Position numbers and translations under genes: made by a program. A stretch of 64,000 nucleotides of DNA from an uncultured Eubacteriales bacterium (GTDB lineage: Bacteria; Bacillota; Clostridia; Lachnospirales; Cellulosilyticaceae). The notes below the pieces were generated by a model, which ran no database searches, was not told where the DNA came from, and was given only the letters and a program-made list of their open reading frames with translations. The stretch covers positions 1-64,000 of the forward strand of contig URVM01000014.1 in assembly GCA_900551325.1 (NCBI GenBank), read 5' to 3'. The first letter of the stretch is position 1, and each line of letters opens with the position of its first letter. This document shows positions 37,529-45,224 of the stretch, one piece after another.

Positions 37529-38692
37529 TTATGCCTCCTTATTTGCTACATATTTCACAGCCTCTGCTACACAATCTGCTACGCCCTTAGCAAAAGGTTG
37601 AGGTAAGATACACTCTGGTCCTAATTCCTCATCTCTTACCATACTTGCAATAGCATAAGCTGCTGCTAATTTCATATCTTCTGTAATTTGGCTCACTCTT
37701 GCAAGAAGTGCACCTTTAAAAATACCTGGAAATACAAGTACATTATTCACTTGATTTGGAAAATCTGACCTTCCTGTCCCTACTACAAGTGCCCCCGCCG
37801 CTTTGGCTACATCAGGCATGATTTCAGGTATAGGATTTGCCATAGCAAAGATAATAGCATCTTTATTCATAGATTGAATCATATCTGCTGATACAATATT
37901 CGGTGCTGATACGCCTATAAATATATCTGCTCCTACTAAAGCATCTTTTAAACTTCCCTTCATCCTACTTGTATTGGTTACATTCGCTAGCTCTTCTTGA
38001 GCCCAGTTCATCCAACTTTCACCAGGAGCCAATATGCCTAATCTATCAACTACTATTATATTATTAAATCCTGCTTTTAATAACAACTTAGTAATTGCAA
38101 TTCCTGCTGAACCTGCACCATTTACAACTACTCGTACAGACTCTGTATCTTTCTTAGCTACTTTTAAGGCATTGATAATACCTGCTAGTACAACAATAGC
38201 TGTGCCATGCTGATCATCATGAAATACAGGAATGTTTAATTCTCTTTTAAGTCTTTCTTCTATCTCAAAACATCTTGGTGCCGCTATATCTTCTAAATTA
38301 ATACCTCCAAAAGTAGGTGCTATTTGCTTTACAAACTTAATAATTTCCTCAGTATCCTTTGTATCTATACAAATAGGTATGGCATTAATTCCTGCAAACT
38401 CCTTAAAAAGAACAGCCTTTCCTTCCATAACAGGCATAGCTGCTTCTGGCCCTATATCCCCAAGTCCAAGTACAGCTGTTCCATCAGAAATAACTGCTAC
38501 AGTATTGCCTTTTGTAGTGTACTTATAAACATCTTCCTTATTTTCTTTTATACGTCTACAAGGCTCAGCTACCCCTGGTGTATATGCAATAGCTAAGTCC
38601 TCCTTACTGTCTACTTTTGCTTTAGATACAATTTCTAATTTCCCTTGCCATTTTTCGTGCATCTCTAGAGATTTCTTATTAATATCTAACAT
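37529..38692 (-). CDS. NAD(P)-dependent malic enzyme
   Basis: This 387-residue short-form malic enzyme converts malate to pyruvate and CO2. It has AYTPGVAEPC (about 35-44), the metal-binding VFHDDQHGTAIV and the Rossmann segment NGAGSAGIA. The ATG used lies 7 bases after AAGGAG; an ATG 13 codons upstream lacks such a site. Cofactor specificity cannot be decided. It is followed directly by murG, so the two are probably one transcript. Confidence 0.92.
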   Translation of the reverse strand: MLDINKKSLEMHEKWQGKLEIVSKAKVDSKEDLAIAYTPGVAEPCRRIKENKEDVYKYTTKGNTVAVISDGTAVLGLGDIGPEAAMPVMEGKAVLFKEFAGINAIPICIDTKDTEEIIKFVKQIAPTFGGINLEDIAAPRCFEIEERLKRELNIPVFHDDQHGTAIVVLAGIINALKVAKKDTESVRVVVNGAGSAGIAITKLLLKAGFNNIIVVDRLGILAPGESWMNWAQEELANVTNTSRMKGSLKDALVGADIFIGVSAPNIVSADMIQSMNKDAIIFAMANPIPEIMPDVAKAAGALVVGTGRSDFPNQVNNVLVFPGIFKGALLARVSQITEDMKLAAAYAIASMVRDEELGPECILPQPFAKGVADCVAEAVKYVANKEA

Positions 38693-38751
38693 ATAGTCTC
38701 CTTTATAATAACTCCCTATTTTCCTACTCACTTTAGATTTATAATATCTTT

Positions 38752-38780
38752 ATAATACTCTTTTTTTATAGGCTTATCAA
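38752..38780 (-). promoter_or_regulatory. Likely promoter of the malic enzyme-murG unit
   Basis: On the minus strand TTGATA (38775-38780) is followed after 17 bases by TATTAT (38752-38757), about 60 bases before the start codon. Confidence 0.5.
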
Positions 38781-38934
38781 CTTATCAAATTTAAATATTT
38801 AGAGTGTATTTTAATTTATAAAAACTTGGTTTATAATCTGATTTTAAGGCAATACTTTATTCAGTACTTCATTGCTTTTACATCCAATGTATGTTAAAGT
38901 TTTTATGTATATTTTAAGAAAGGAGCCCTTACAT

Positions 38935-40770
38935 ATGTGTGGTTTTTGTGGCTTTGTAGATACAGAACTTGAGGATAAAAAATCAGTACTCACAAGTATG
39001 ATGAATAAGATTATTCATCGTGGTCCTGATAGTGATGGGCAGTTTATTGACGATTCAGCTGCTTTAGGGTTTAGACGTTTAAGTATTATTGATTTAGAGG
39101 AAGGTTCTCAACCTTTATATAATACAAATAAGACTTTAGTTCTTACTTTTAATGGTGAGATTTATAACTATCAAACTATTCGTGAGACACTCATTCAAAA
39201 AGGTTATGAGTTTAAAACTCATACAGATTCAGAAGTACTTGTTCATGGATATGATGAATACGGTACAGACTTACTTTCTCATTTAAGAGGTATGTTTGCA
39301 TTTGTTATTTGGGATCGTGAAAAACAAATGCTCTTTGGTGCACGTGACTTTTTCGGTATTAAACCTTTTTACTATTATACAGAAGCGAATCGCTTTGTAT
39401 ATGGTTCTGAAATCAAATCTATTTTAGAACATCCTTCTGTGAAAAAGGAACTTAACGAAGAAGCTCTTGAAAACTATTTAACTTTCCAGTATTCAGCTAC
39501 ACCTGAAACTTTCTTTAAGGGAATTTTCAAATTACCTCCAGCTCACTTCTTTACTTATAAAGACGGTCAGTTAGATATAAAAAGATATTGGGAACCTACC
39601 TTCATGGAAACTGAAGGATCTTTAGATGAATATGTAAATATGATTGATCAAACTATGAAAGAATCTATTCAAACACACAAAATTAGTGACGTTGAAGTAG
39701 GTTGTTTCTTATCTAGTGGTGTTGACTCAAGCTATGTAGCTAGTTGCTTTAAAGGCGATAAAACCTTTACTGTAGGTTTTGATAATGAACAATACAATGA
39801 AATTAGCTACGCTAAAGAACTCTCAAAAGAAATTGGTATTGAAAACTTCCATAAAGTTATTACACCAGAAGAGTATTGGTCTTCTCTTACTAAAGTACAA
39901 TATCACATGGACGAGCCTTTAGCTGACCCTGCTGCAGTTGCTCTTTACTTCGTAAGTGAACTAGCAAGCAAGCACGTTAAAGTTGTTCTATCTGGCGAAG
40001 GTGCTGATGAACTCTTTGGTGGATATAATATTTATAAAGAACCTGTAGATAATGCTAAATATCATACTTTACCACAAGGCCTTAGAACTTTCCTTGCTAA
40101 ACTAGCAAAAGCTCTTCCTTTCGATTTCAAAGGCAAAAACTACCTTATTCGTGGTGCTCAAACGATTGAAGAACGTTTCATAGGAAATGCTTATATGTTC
40201 TCTGTAGATGAGCGTAAGAAATTACTTAAAATTTCTACACCTGCAAAAGAACCACAAGCACTTACAGCACCTTTCTATGCAAAGGTAAAAGATAAATCAG
40301 ATGTAACAAAGATGCAGTACTTAGATATGCATATGTGGCTTGCAGGAGATATTCTCCTTAAAGCAGATAAAATGAGTATGGCACATTCACTTGAACTACG
40401 TGTACCATTCTTAGACAAAGAAGTTTGTCGTCTTGCTACTAAGATACCTCTTCGTTATCGTGTAAACAAAGAAAATACCAAATATGCAATGCGCCTAGCA
40501 GCTAAACGCAATATGCCTGCTGCTACTGCAAACAAGAAAAAACTTGGCTTCCCTGTACCAATTCGTGTTTGGCTTAAAGAAGACAAATACTACAATATTG
40601 TTAAAGAAGCCTTTACAAATCATGTGGCTAAGAAATACTTCAATGAAGATATGCTCATCAAACTTTTAGATGATCACAAAAACGGAGCTAAAGATAATAG
40701 CCGTAAAATCTGGACTATTTTCATGTTCTTAGTATGGTATAACCAATACTTTACAGAAGAAGTTGCTTAA
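38935..40770 (+). CDS. asnB: Asparagine synthase (glutamine-hydrolysing)
   Basis: This 611-residue enzyme makes asparagine from aspartate, ATP and glutamine. The start is set by the conserved MCGFCGFVD, in which Cys-2 is the glutaminase nucleophile after removal of Met; AAGGAG precedes this ATG. An in-frame ATG 21 codons upstream must be ignored. The synthetase domain has LSSGVDSS (P-loop) and LSGEGADELFGGY. It is monocistronic on the plus strand with a strong terminator. I found no T-box in the 200-base leader. Confidence 0.95.
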   Translation: MCGFCGFVDTELEDKKSVLTSMMNKIIHRGPDSDGQFIDDSAALGFRRLSIIDLEEGSQPLYNTNKTLVLTFNGEIYNYQTIRETLIQKGYEFKTHTDSEVLVHGYDEYGTDLLSHLRGMFAFVIWDREKQMLFGARDFFGIKPFYYYTEANRFVYGSEIKSILEHPSVKKELNEEALENYLTFQYSATPETFFKGIFKLPPAHFFTYKDGQLDIKRYWEPTFMETEGSLDEYVNMIDQTMKESIQTHKISDVEVGCFLSSGVDSSYVASCFKGDKTFTVGFDNEQYNEISYAKELSKEIGIENFHKVITPEEYWSSLTKVQYHMDEPLADPAAVALYFVSELASKHVKVVLSGEGADELFGGYNIYKEPVDNAKYHTLPQGLRTFLAKLAKALPFDFKGKNYLIRGAQTIEERFIGNAYMFSVDERKKLLKISTPAKEPQALTAPFYAKVKDKSDVTKMQYLDMHMWLAGDILLKADKMSMAHSLELRVPFLDKEVCRLATKIPLRYRVNKENTKYAMRLAAKRNMPAATANKKKLGFPVPIRVWLKEDKYYNIVKEAFTNHVAKKYFNEDMLIKLLDDHKNGAKDNSRKIWTIFMFLVWYNQYFTEEVA

Positions 40771-40785
40771 TTATCATTTTAGATA

Positions 40786-40826
40786 AAGAAAGGGACGAGG
40801 ATATATGCTATCCTCGTCCCTTTCTT
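40786..40826 (+). terminator. Terminator after asnB
   Basis: Eighteen-base perfect arms, AAGAAAGGGACGAGGATA and its complement, are separated by 5 bases and followed by T-rich DNA. The next 200 bases up to the HIT gene are very AT-rich with loosely repeated ATAATTCTA-like words and no gene. Confidence 0.9.
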
Positions 40827-41035
40827 CTTAGTTTTACTTAATCATTTTGATTTATAGTTTTACTATATAATTCTACTTTAGAAACTCTATAAATTCTAAA
40901 TTATAAGTATACCTTATAATTCTATCTTTAATTTTATTCTATAATTTCACTTTGCAATTTTACTTTATACTCTTGTTACTAAACTAATTAATGGTTTATC
41001 TTATTTTATCACCACTTTATATTCTATTTATTGTA

Positions 41036-41449
41036 TTATAAGTGACTCTTAATAAGTTCAGCAATCTCTGCTAATTCCTCAAGTGTAGTATCCATATTAG
41101 ATGTTCTATTAAGTACAATCTTATCTTCTTTAAACCTTGGTATAATATGCATATGGAAATGGAAAACAGATTGTCCTGCTGCTTCTCCATTATTTTGTAT
41201 AATATTAATACCATCTGCTTTAACTGCCTCTTTTATAGCCTTTGCTATACGTTGTGCTAAAGGATAGAGCTTTTGACTAATTTCTACTGGAAGTTCAAAT
41301 AAATTCTCATAATGTCCTTTAGGTAAAATAAGTACATGACCTTTTGATGCTGGAAAACGATCTAAAATCACCTTAAAGTCCTCATCTTCATACACTTGAA
41401 AAGATGGTATTTCTCCATTTAAAATTTTACAAAATATACAATCGCTCAT
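41036..41449 (-). CDS. HIT family nucleotide-binding hydrolase
   Basis: This 137-residue histidine-triad protein has CIFCKILNGEIPSF at the start and the triad HFHMHIIPRF near residue 100 (His-x-His-x-His). Such HinT-like enzymes hydrolyse AMP-linked phosphoramidates. The N-terminal CxxC may bind zinc together with other residues. It may be the last gene of a run with the three genes upstream, but spacings of 29-75 bases leave this open. Confidence 0.92.
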   Translation of the reverse strand: MSDCIFCKILNGEIPSFQVYEDEDFKVILDRFPASKGHVLILPKGHYENLFELPVEISQKLYPLAQRIAKAIKEAVKADGINIIQNNGEAAGQSVFHFHMHIIPRFKEDKIVLNRTSNMDTTLEELAEIAELIKSHL

Positions 41450-41477
41450 TTTTAAAATCCTTCTTTCTTTAGTAAAT

Positions 41478-41906
41478 TTATTTATTTTCAGTTAACATCT
41501 TAACTATTCTAGTTTGATATATATATTCATCACTTAACATGGAATTAATCATTTTATATAAAGTAAAATCTTCTATAGGTTGACTAATATGAGCCATAAG
41601 CTGAATATTACCCGCCACTGCTTCTAATCTATTATTAAGCTCTTGTTGTGCTGAATAACTCATCATTATATTATGTTTAAAAGGATCTATTTTAATTTCC
41701 TCATTTAAATACTCTTTACAAATATCTTGAATCATACGTTCGTGCTTGTACTGGTCTTGTACACGTTCATGCATCCACTTTCTTTGTGTCGGCCTAGCAA
41801 GTATTTGTAGTAATCTTTCTTCTATCATTCTTTGCTTTCGCTTTGTAATAACAAGTTCTTCAAATAAGCTATACATTTGCTTATTACTTATTCCTTCTAA
41901 ATTCAT
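41478..41906 (-). CDS. Small all-helical protein, possibly degenerate ferritin-like
   Basis: This 142-residue protein is predicted to be helical throughout, rich in Met, Gln and charged residues. The segment YKHERMIQDI (about 54-63) and the later DEYIYQTRI resemble the two E-x-x-H helices of rubrerythrin-like ferritins, but the ligands are only partly present (QxxH and ExxY). The ATG chosen lies 6 bases after AAAGGGGG; another ATG two codons earlier directly abuts that run. I do not recognise a named family, and the ferritin idea is tentative. Confidence 0.5.
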   Translation of the reverse strand: MNLEGISNKQMYSLFEELVITKRKQRMIEERLLQILARPTQRKWMHERVQDQYKHERMIQDICKEYLNEEIKIDPFKHNIMMSYSAQQELNNRLEAVAGNIQLMAHISQPIEDFTLYKMINSMLSDEYIYQTRIVKMLTENK

Positions 41907-41966
41907 GAACATCCCCCTTTAACAATCCTACTGTAATTTATATGAGATGTCCTAATTATTTATACG

Positions 41967-43097
41967 TTACATAGCCTTGAAAACTTGATCTAACTTAGAT
42001 AAAATTGCAAAATTTCCTCTTACTTTTAATTTCCCTATCATAAAGGCTTTTTGATAAGTAATTTGTTTTGTTAATACTTGTGTCAATATCTCTGATGTAG
42101 TTGTAATTTCAATAGTTGGTGACTCTACTATACCTTCTATATAATTACAGTCTCCATCTTTAATAACTATAGCACCATTTTCATTTACATCTGTTACTAA
42201 ATACTGTATAACCATATTCATTTCTCTATTATGTTGTCCAATAAAATAGTGAGGTATATGATGTAATCTAGCTTTACCACCTTGAGGCTGAATATGGTTT
42301 CTAGGATGGCTATAGGTAACTTGGGACATATGAACAAACTCTTCATCACTTTTCTTCATTTGGCTTTTTAAAAGCTGTGTAAGTTCTTGAATATTTTGTT
42401 CCTTAGTAGATAAATCTACACCTGGCTTACTCTCTATTCTACTTTCTACCTTATTCTCTATTCTATTTTCTATTTTATCTTCGTACTTAGTTTCAGTGCC
42501 TAATATTTCAGTTAAAGTCTTAATAGTCTTTCCTGGGATACGCTCACTCTTAGTATTATGTTGTTGCTTCATTAATAGATAAGCTTGGCGTTCACTACTC
42601 ATTATGTAAGTACGTCCCTGTCTTATAATGCGGTAAAAAGTCTCCACATTCTTCTCTAAACTACCCTTAACTTCATCAATAATCGTAGAGGAATTGAGTG
42701 CCATATTCCCACCATCTGTACCACCTAAAATCCCCCATATTTCAATGATTTTATTGGCCGCTTGCTTTTCTCCCATAAAATCACTATAAGTAAGTGCAAA
42801 TAAAGGCTTACTTCCCACTGACTCTTCCCACTGTGTCATATGTTCAAAAAAGTTTTGCATAGCACTATGCATTCCTGCAATATGTACCCCCGAAATGGCT
42901 ACAATTCCATCACTTTCTTCCATCATTCTAGCTATTTTCCCAAACCCCTCACTTTTTACTCCTTGATAGTAAGGTATATGCTCTAACTCTACTGTTTTAA
43001 CTTCAACTTCTAATTCACGCAATACATTTGATATTATTTCTTTACTTTTTTGTAATGTAGGTTCTATACAATTAGCAAGCAAAAGTAAGATTTTCAT
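41967..43097 (-). CDS. Flavodoxin-like protein fused to SCP2-like domain
   Basis: This is a 376-residue protein with two clear ends. Residues about 1-165 resemble an NADPH-dependent FMN reductase/flavodoxin fold (MKILLLLANCIEP, SDGIVAISGVHIAG, MTQWEESVGSKPLFALTYSD). Residues about 285-376 resemble the SCP2 sterol-carrier fold, ending in LKVRGNFAILSKLDQVFKAM. The linker has a short duplicated region of Ile/Glu/Asn/Arg-rich units (about 205-222, KIENRIENKVESRIESK). SCP2 domains bind lipids or acyl-CoA. No pathway is known; a lipid-related redox role is a guess. Confidence 0.6.
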   Translation of the reverse strand: MKILLLLANCIEPTLQKSKEIISNVLRELEVEVKTVELEHIPYYQGVKSEGFGKIARMMEESDGIVAISGVHIAGMHSAMQNFFEHMTQWEESVGSKPLFALTYSDFMGEKQAANKIIEIWGILGGTDGGNMALNSSTIIDEVKGSLEKNVETFYRIIRQGRTYIMSSERQAYLLMKQQHNTKSERIPGKTIKTLTEILGTETKYEDKIENRIENKVESRIESKPGVDLSTKEQNIQELTQLLKSQMKKSDEEFVHMSQVTYSHPRNHIQPQGGKARLHHIPHYFIGQHNREMNMVIQYLVTDVNENGAIVIKDGDCNYIEGIVESPTIEITTTSEILTQVLTKQITYQKAFMIGKLKVRGNFAILSKLDQVFKAM

Positions 43098-43172
43098 ATT
43101 TTACTTCCTTTCATATTGGCTAACTCATATCTTTAAATACATTATAACTAATATAAGATTTAAATTAAAGTC

Positions 43173-43862
43173 TTAAAGATATCTAGCAGCCTTTCCTGGA
43201 TAGTAAGCTTTTAGTTCTTCTATCTCCCAATAGACAAAGAATATTTTACGTTTTAAAGTTATATGAAGTATATCCTTTGCTTTAAAGTGATACATCCAGT
43301 CTTTACGCATAAGTACTTTACAGTATTTATTATTGCTTAATTTTCTAAGCGCAATATAACCTTCATCATTAATTTCTTCAACACAAAAAAGACCTTGTTC
43401 GTACATGGCCATGCTGTCTTTACGCATTTGCTTTTCTTTGTAGTCTTTGTAGCTTTCTAAATCTATTACAGTTGGGGTTATACTAAGAATAGGATCTCCT
43501 ATCATTCTACGTACAATCTCATTTACCTTATATACTCTTAAATATTCTTCTCCATAATAGTCAAGTACGATAGGAGTATTCTCTTCGCTATTATACTTTC
43601 TATGAATAAAGGTGAGTAAATCTTGTACTGTATAAGCAATATTAAAAGCTTCCTCTACCTTTAAGTATTTTTTACGTTTAGGTACCCATACAGCTAGGAA
43701 GTAATCAAGAGCTTCTATATAACCACGTTGTTTAACAATGGCATACTTATGTTCTTCCACAAAACTAAGTAATAGTTCTAAGCCTTGTTTTTGCAAACTA
43801 AATATATAACTATTGGTCTTAATGTAGTCAATATAATCTCTAATCTCATTAAGTAAATTCAT
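43173..43862 (-). CDS. Hypothetical protein next to the DnaA-box region
   Basis: This 229-residue protein has a helical N-terminal half (about 1-90) and a mixed C-terminal part, VLDYYGEEYLRVYKVNEIVRRMIG and further on a beta-rich region (about 160-215). It has no signal peptide or membrane helix. I do not recognise a family. The start follows GGAGG by 6 bases. Its 5' region contains a terminator-like hairpin and, further upstream, a consensus promoter inside a DnaA-box cluster, so the gene may be controlled by attenuation there. Confidence 0.5.
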   Translation of the reverse strand: MNLLNEIRDYIDYIKTNSYIFSLQKQGLELLLSFVEEHKYAIVKQRGYIEALDYFLAVWVPKRKKYLKVEEAFNIAYTVQDLLTFIHRKYNSEENTPIVLDYYGEEYLRVYKVNEIVRRMIGDPILSITPTVIDLESYKDYKEKQMRKDSMAMYEQGLFCVEEINDEGYIALRKLSNNKYCKVLMRKDWMYHFKAKDILHITLKRKIFFVYWEIEELKAYYPGKAARYL

Positions 43863-43945
43863 TGCTTGCCTCCAAACTAAAGGTTTTCCTAAATATGGTT
43901 TCTTTTTAGTTTATACAAGACAAGCAAAATTTATACATATTAGCA

Positions 43946-44045
43946 TAAAAAAATGACCACATACATGTGGTCAAAAGTCAGGATTGATTTAAGTGTGTTC
44001 GAATTATACACAGAGATGTGAGCAATTAATCCACAACTCTATCCA
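43946..44045 (-). ncRNA. Predicted small RNA or attenuated leader transcript
   Basis: A perfect promoter (44052-44080) and a terminator hairpin (43947-43973) on the minus strand bracket about 100 bases. The transcript would start near 44045 and include two or three of the DnaA-box-like 9-mers. I see no credible small open reading frame with a ribosome-binding site in it and no match to known RNAs such as 6S or SRP RNA. It could equally be an attenuated leader for the downstream gene, whose ATG lies 85 bases beyond the terminator. Confidence 0.45.
43947..43973 (-). terminator. Terminator in the DnaA-box region
   Basis: Nine-base perfect arms TGACCACAT/ATGTGGTCA with a 2-base loop are followed on the minus strand by seven T. 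No gene ends just upstream of it, so it must end a short transcript or act as an attenuator. Confidence 0.75.
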
Positions 44046-44051
44046 CAACAA

Positions 44052-44080
44052 ATTATATCATCTATCTCTATATGTGTCAA
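44052..44080 (-). promoter_or_regulatory. Perfect-consensus sigma-A promoter in the DnaA-box region
   Basis: On the minus strand TTGACA (44075-44080), a 17-base spacer and TATAAT (44052-44057) match the consensus completely. Predicted start about 44045 lies within a DnaA-box-like 9-mer (44039-44047). Confidence 0.75.
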
Positions 44081-44233
44081 TATATTCTTACAACTTACTA
44101 CATTTGGTACTAGTTTTAAGAATATATCTATCAAATGTGTATAAGTTTAATATTATGCACAATATGTTAATAAAATAGATTAGTTATACACATTATTATT
44201 CACACATTTGTGTATAACTTTCTTATCAAAATA

Positions 44234-44269
44234 AATTAGGCTACTATACTAAAGTATAGCAGCCTAATT
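44234..44269 (-). terminator. Terminator after porB
   Basis: Seventeen-base arms AATTAGGCTACTATACT and AGTATAGCAGCCTAATT pair with one mismatch; it lies 10 bases past the porB stop codon and ends the four-gene oxidoreductase operon. Confidence 0.85.
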
Positions 44270-44278
44270 CCTTATTGA

Positions 44279-45211
44279 TTATTTTAATTCTCCACATAAT
44301 GTAAGGAGATTTTCCCATCTCTTATCTACTTCTTCTTGAAGTTCTGCAACTTTAGCAGGATCTTTTACAATATGGCGGAAACGACCTTGAGATTCTAACC
44401 AGTCTGAAATTGGACGTTTATTTTTAGGCATATAACTTAATTTATACACACCATTTTCTACTTCATAAAGTGGCCAAAAGCAAGTATCTACTGCTAATTG
44501 CGCCATTTCAATAAGTTTTGGTGTATCATAACGCCATCCACGAGGACATGGTGCAAGAATATTTAAAAAGGCTGGCCCTTCTGTGTAAATAGCCTTTTCA
44601 GATTTCTCATAAATATCTTTGAAATTTCCAATAGGTGCAGTTTGCGCTATATATGGAAGGTTATGTGCTACCATTACAGCTGTAAGGTCTTTTCTAAATT
44701 GTTGTTTACCAGGTACAACTTTACCTGCTGGTGAAGTTGTTGTATCTGCATACTTAGGTGTTGCAGAAGAACGCTGAATACCTGTATTCATATAAGCACC
44801 ATTATCATAACATACATATACCATGTCATGACCTCTTTCCATTGCTCCTGAAAGAGATTGAATACCTATATCATAAGTACCACCATCACCACCAAATGCG
44901 ATAAACTTATAAGTATCATCTATTTGTCCTGTCTTTTTCATATTCACATAAGCTGCTTCTGCTCCTGCACAAGTTACAGCAGAGTTCTCAAAAGCTGAGT
45001 GAATAAATGAATCTTTCCAAGCTGTATACGGATAAATAAATGTAGAAACCTCTAAACATCCTGTTGCTGATGTAATTACCGCTTTATCTTCTGGCTTTAA
45101 AGCACGGAGCACACTACGTGCTACAACTGGTGCGCCACAACCAGCACACATACGATGCCCACCAGTTAATCTTTCTGGTTTAAGACTTGTCTCTTTTAAA
45201 TTGTATGCCAT
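44279..45211 (-). CDS. porB: 2-oxoacid (pyruvate) :ferredoxin oxidoreductase, beta subunit
   Basis: This is a 310-residue subunit with the [4Fe-4S]-related MCAGCGAPVV motif (about 22-31) and a thiamine diphosphate site FGGDGGTYDIG with later YDNGAYMNTG. The chosen ATG lies 6-7 bases after AAGGAGGGG; an ATG nine codons upstream would overlap porA and has no good site. It is the last gene of the porG-porD-porA-porB operon. Pyruvate as substrate is inferred from overall resemblance to four-subunit enzymes. Confidence 0.9.
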   Translation of the reverse strand: MAYNLKETSLKPERLTGGHRMCAGCGAPVVARSVLRALKPEDKAVITSATGCLEVSTFIYPYTAWKDSFIHSAFENSAVTCAGAEAAYVNMKKTGQIDDTYKFIAFGGDGGTYDIGIQSLSGAMERGHDMVYVCYDNGAYMNTGIQRSSATPKYADTTTSPAGKVVPGKQQFRKDLTAVMVAHNLPYIAQTAPIGNFKDIYEKSEKAIYTEGPAFLNILAPCPRGWRYDTPKLIEMAQLAVDTCFWPLYEVENGVYKLSYMPKNKRPISDWLESQGRFRHIVKDPAKVAELQEEVDKRWENLLTLCGELK

Positions 45212-45224
45212 CAGTTTCCCCTCC

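Larger units (their letters stand above)
43931..44217. promoter_or_regulatory. Cluster of DnaA-box-like 9-mers
   Basis: Six perfect matches to TTATNCACA occur: 44004-44012, 44136-44144 (minus), 44153-44161, 44184-44192, 44196-44204 and 44209-44217 (minus). Three one-mismatch matches lie at 43931-43939, 44027-44035 and 44039-44047. No dnaA or dnaN is present and gene direction does not switch here, so it is more like a DnaA-binding cluster outside oriC than an origin. The region is bounded by hairpins at 43947-43973 and 44234-44269. Confidence 0.7.

Noticed and set aside
38872..38934. N-terminal extension of AsnB by 21 residues
   Set aside because: The catalytic Cys must follow the initiator Met directly (MCGFCGF), and AAGGAG precedes that ATG.
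38732..38934. T-box before asnB
   Set aside because: No GGTGGNACCGCG-like element or terminator/antiterminator pair is visible in the 200-base leader.
40831..41035. tRNA or small RNA between asnB and the HIT gene
   Set aside because: Only AT-rich, loosely repeated words were seen, with no cloverleaf, promoter or hairpin besides the asnB terminator.
43993..44178. Plus-strand open frame of 61 codons in the DnaA-box region
   Set aside because: Its codons are made of the DnaA-box words and AT-rich DNA, it has no ribosome-binding site, and the region is better explained as regulatory.
43863..44278. Chromosomal origin oriC
   Set aside because: No dnaA, dnaN or recF nearby, and genes on both sides point the same way; a DnaA-binding cluster outside the origin fits better.
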